Source: Sitta carolinensis
Taxonomy: Eukaryota; Chordata; Aves; Passeriformes; Sittidae
Length of the DNA: 64,000 nucleotides
NCBI GenBank assembly: GCA_032173965.1
Contig: JAVUNC010000006.1
Location: 37,171,870 to 37,235,869 of the forward strand
Direction of reading: 5' to 3'
The position numbers and the translations under genes are program-made. Every line of letters starts with the position of its first letter. The first letter of the stretch is position 1. Below are positions 62,101 to 64,000 of the stretch, one piece after another. Under the pieces are notes generated by a model. The model was not told the origin of the DNA. It ran no database searches and saw only the letters and a list, made by a program, of their open reading frames with translations.

Positions 62101-64000
62101 CTGTCTCAGGTGAAGGCTGAATGCCTGATCTAAATAGTGATAGATTACTGTCAAACATTATGTTCTCGGAATTGTACTAGTGTAAAGTATTTTAAATTAA
62201 AAACCTCACTGCTATAAGCAAAGAATTTCATTCACATTTTCCTCATTCATATTCAGCTCAAATAAACTTTGAGGTCTCAAGAAGTGAGAAAAGGAAAGAG
62301 GAGTTAAATCCATTAAAATTAACTCAGCTAATGCATGTTAGACAGCCTCAGATTATTAAGAAGCATTACTGTATTGTCAGTTCCCTCTTAACAGAAGAGA
62401 TTTCATAAAGTCTAGGTCAAGAGCATTCTCCATCTTTCGTCTTTCTTCTGTTTGAATGTCATTCTATAAAGCACCATAAATGCAATAAGATGGCATGCAG
62501 AAAAAATGGGTGAGGTCAAAATAAAGAGAAAAGGCAGGAAACAGGAGTCTTTTCTATATCCTTACTGGGAAATAATAAGTCAGTCCTTTTTAAAGTACAT
62601 TTTTTTACATTGAACTTGTTTGTCCTTTACTGAAGATGCACAGCCTGAAAAGAATATCATGCTTCTTATATTTTCTGTCTCTTTGATATAGGCTGCTGCA
62701 TCTAGATGATCTGTCAGTGACAAGTATGAGCTTATGCTGATGTGCTTTGTACTTGGGAAAACTTTAAAGAAGAAGGGAGTTATTGTGAATAACAGTGGAC
62801 ACATCTGCTGAAAGTGAAGTGAAAAACTAAACAAATAATGAAATAAGAGAGGCAGGAAACAGTAGAGAAAAAAGTGTAATCAAACATGTTGGGTAACAGG
62901 GCCCCTAGTTGTGTCACCTTTAAAAGGTATGGAATGGAATTAGGAAATAAAAGAAGCACTAAAATGACTAGAAGGATTAGAATTTAAATATATAAAATTT
63001 CATGTGATTTGACCAAACTCCCTTAAAATTGCTTAGTGCTTTTTTGCAACCTGTAGAGAAATTGGAGAAAACACTGCATAATTAAAAATTGCTGTTTTAC
63101 TGTATGATCTTCCCTTACTCCTAAAGTGAAAGGCTTTTCCATATGCCCAAGTCAATAGACCATATTTCATTTCTTGGATTGCTGGACGATCTCCATCCTT
63201 TTGACCCTCCAATCTACCTTTGTAAAGGGCACACTGAAATCAAAGTGCAATGCACTCTTCACTTTCCTTTCACTGTCCATCTCTCTGCTGAAATAGAAAG
63301 GAACAATGGTCTTCCAAATCCTAAAGAAATCATTCAGTTGAAAAGGACACAAGGAGGTATAATTCGTCTTTTACTCCTCTTATCAACACACAGCTCTAGC
63401 TAAAGTTAATCTCAAAGGCCATTCTTCAGTTAAAGTCAAATGCCATGTTTTTTAGTAAGATTTTTTTCTGTCCCTCTTCAGGTTCATTGGCTTAAATGTG
63501 TGCAAAATATCTTATTTTGTATTTCTTTGTCTTCTTTTCACCATATTCTCTGATCACTTCTTTCTCTCTAAGCCTTGAGTGGTACATCTGAAGCATCCAG
63601 GCAGGCACATCTCAACACAGGCTTTTGCAGAATGAATACACATACTGCTTTCTGATTTTTCACAGTAACCTCTTTCAAGAAAAATAAAAGGAAAGGACGT
63701 GACGTCACAATCTGTAAGTCACACCATTTTAGTCAAAATTACAAGGTCTTTGATAGAACTTTGATATTTACATGGTGTGTTAATGCCACAATCAGTGTCT
63801 CCATGCCTCCCTCTTTGGAATACATTATGAAGCATAGAATTATCCTTAGCTTGGCCTTTTTTGAAATACTTTTTTATTTCTTTCTCAAAGCTCTATATAT
63901 CATCACAGCAAAATGCTTCTACCTTAGACAAACAAAGCAAAGTCACTCACTTCTCTGCCAGCCTCTATTTGCACTGTAAAATTTGTAAAAATGTATAGTG
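59136..64000. other. unique AT-rich DNA, no recognisable gene
   Basis: No transposon or coding domain is recognised. A stretch at about 61730-61990 has the even, motif-rich texture of a possible conserved element. Open frames reach 92 codons but resemble no known family. Confidence 0.55.
63700..63707. promoter_or_regulatory. perfect palindromic cAMP response element (TGACGTCA)
   Basis: The full 8-bp CREB/ATF consensus occurs within GGACGTGACGTCACAATC, which carries a second overlapping ACGTGAC half-type core. CpG sites are scarce in this AT-rich DNA, so a double-CpG cluster at a consensus site is unusual. No promoter or transcript is recognised beside it. Confidence 0.5.

Overview
This window looks like songbird (passerine) nuclear DNA. 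It is AT-rich and mostly single-copy, and has no recognisable protein-coding gene, rRNA, tRNA gene or CRISPR. It is most likely intergenic or deep-intron sequence. The evidence for a bird is several CR1 LINE fragments, including pieces of the endonuclease and reverse transcriptase and typical 3' ends with short terminal repeats. The evidence for a passerine is a tRNA-Ile-derived SINE fused to a CR1 3' tail (TguSINE1 type) at about 50.86-51.01 kb, plus two retroviral LTR-like blocks of avian style. Family names come from memory of the sequences, not from a search.

Layout. 1-9.34 kb: AT-rich unique DNA with homopolymer and A/C tracts and two perfect palindromes. 9.35-10.10 kb: decayed, internally deleted antisense CR1 with endonuclease and RT remnants. 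10.1-33.28 kb: mostly unique DNA with a (TAAA)n microsatellite, a long pyrimidine tract and two very old MIR-like SINE relics. 33.28-35.35 kb: the most distinctive block. It holds an antisense CR1 3' end abutting a 1.84 kb LTR-like element with a CpG-rich head, ten copies of a 39-bp minisatellite, a 132-codon open frame and a polyadenylation signal. 35.35-46.58 kb: unique DNA with hairpins and a candidate conserved element. 46.58-46.86 kb: sense CR1 3' end. 50.86-51.01 kb: the SINE. 56.93-57.89 kb: two candidate conserved noncoding blocks. 57.97-59.14 kb: a cluster of CR1, LTR and antisense CR1. 59.14-64 kb: unique DNA with a perfect CRE palindrome near the right edge.

No genes are seen working together. 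Almost all open frames are short chance frames or shadows of repeats. The best leads are the LTR-like element with its frame-compatible minisatellite and internal open frame, the candidate conserved noncoding blocks, and a few splice-bounded open segments that could be exons of a noncoding or unrecognised transcript. None of these can be confirmed from sequence alone.
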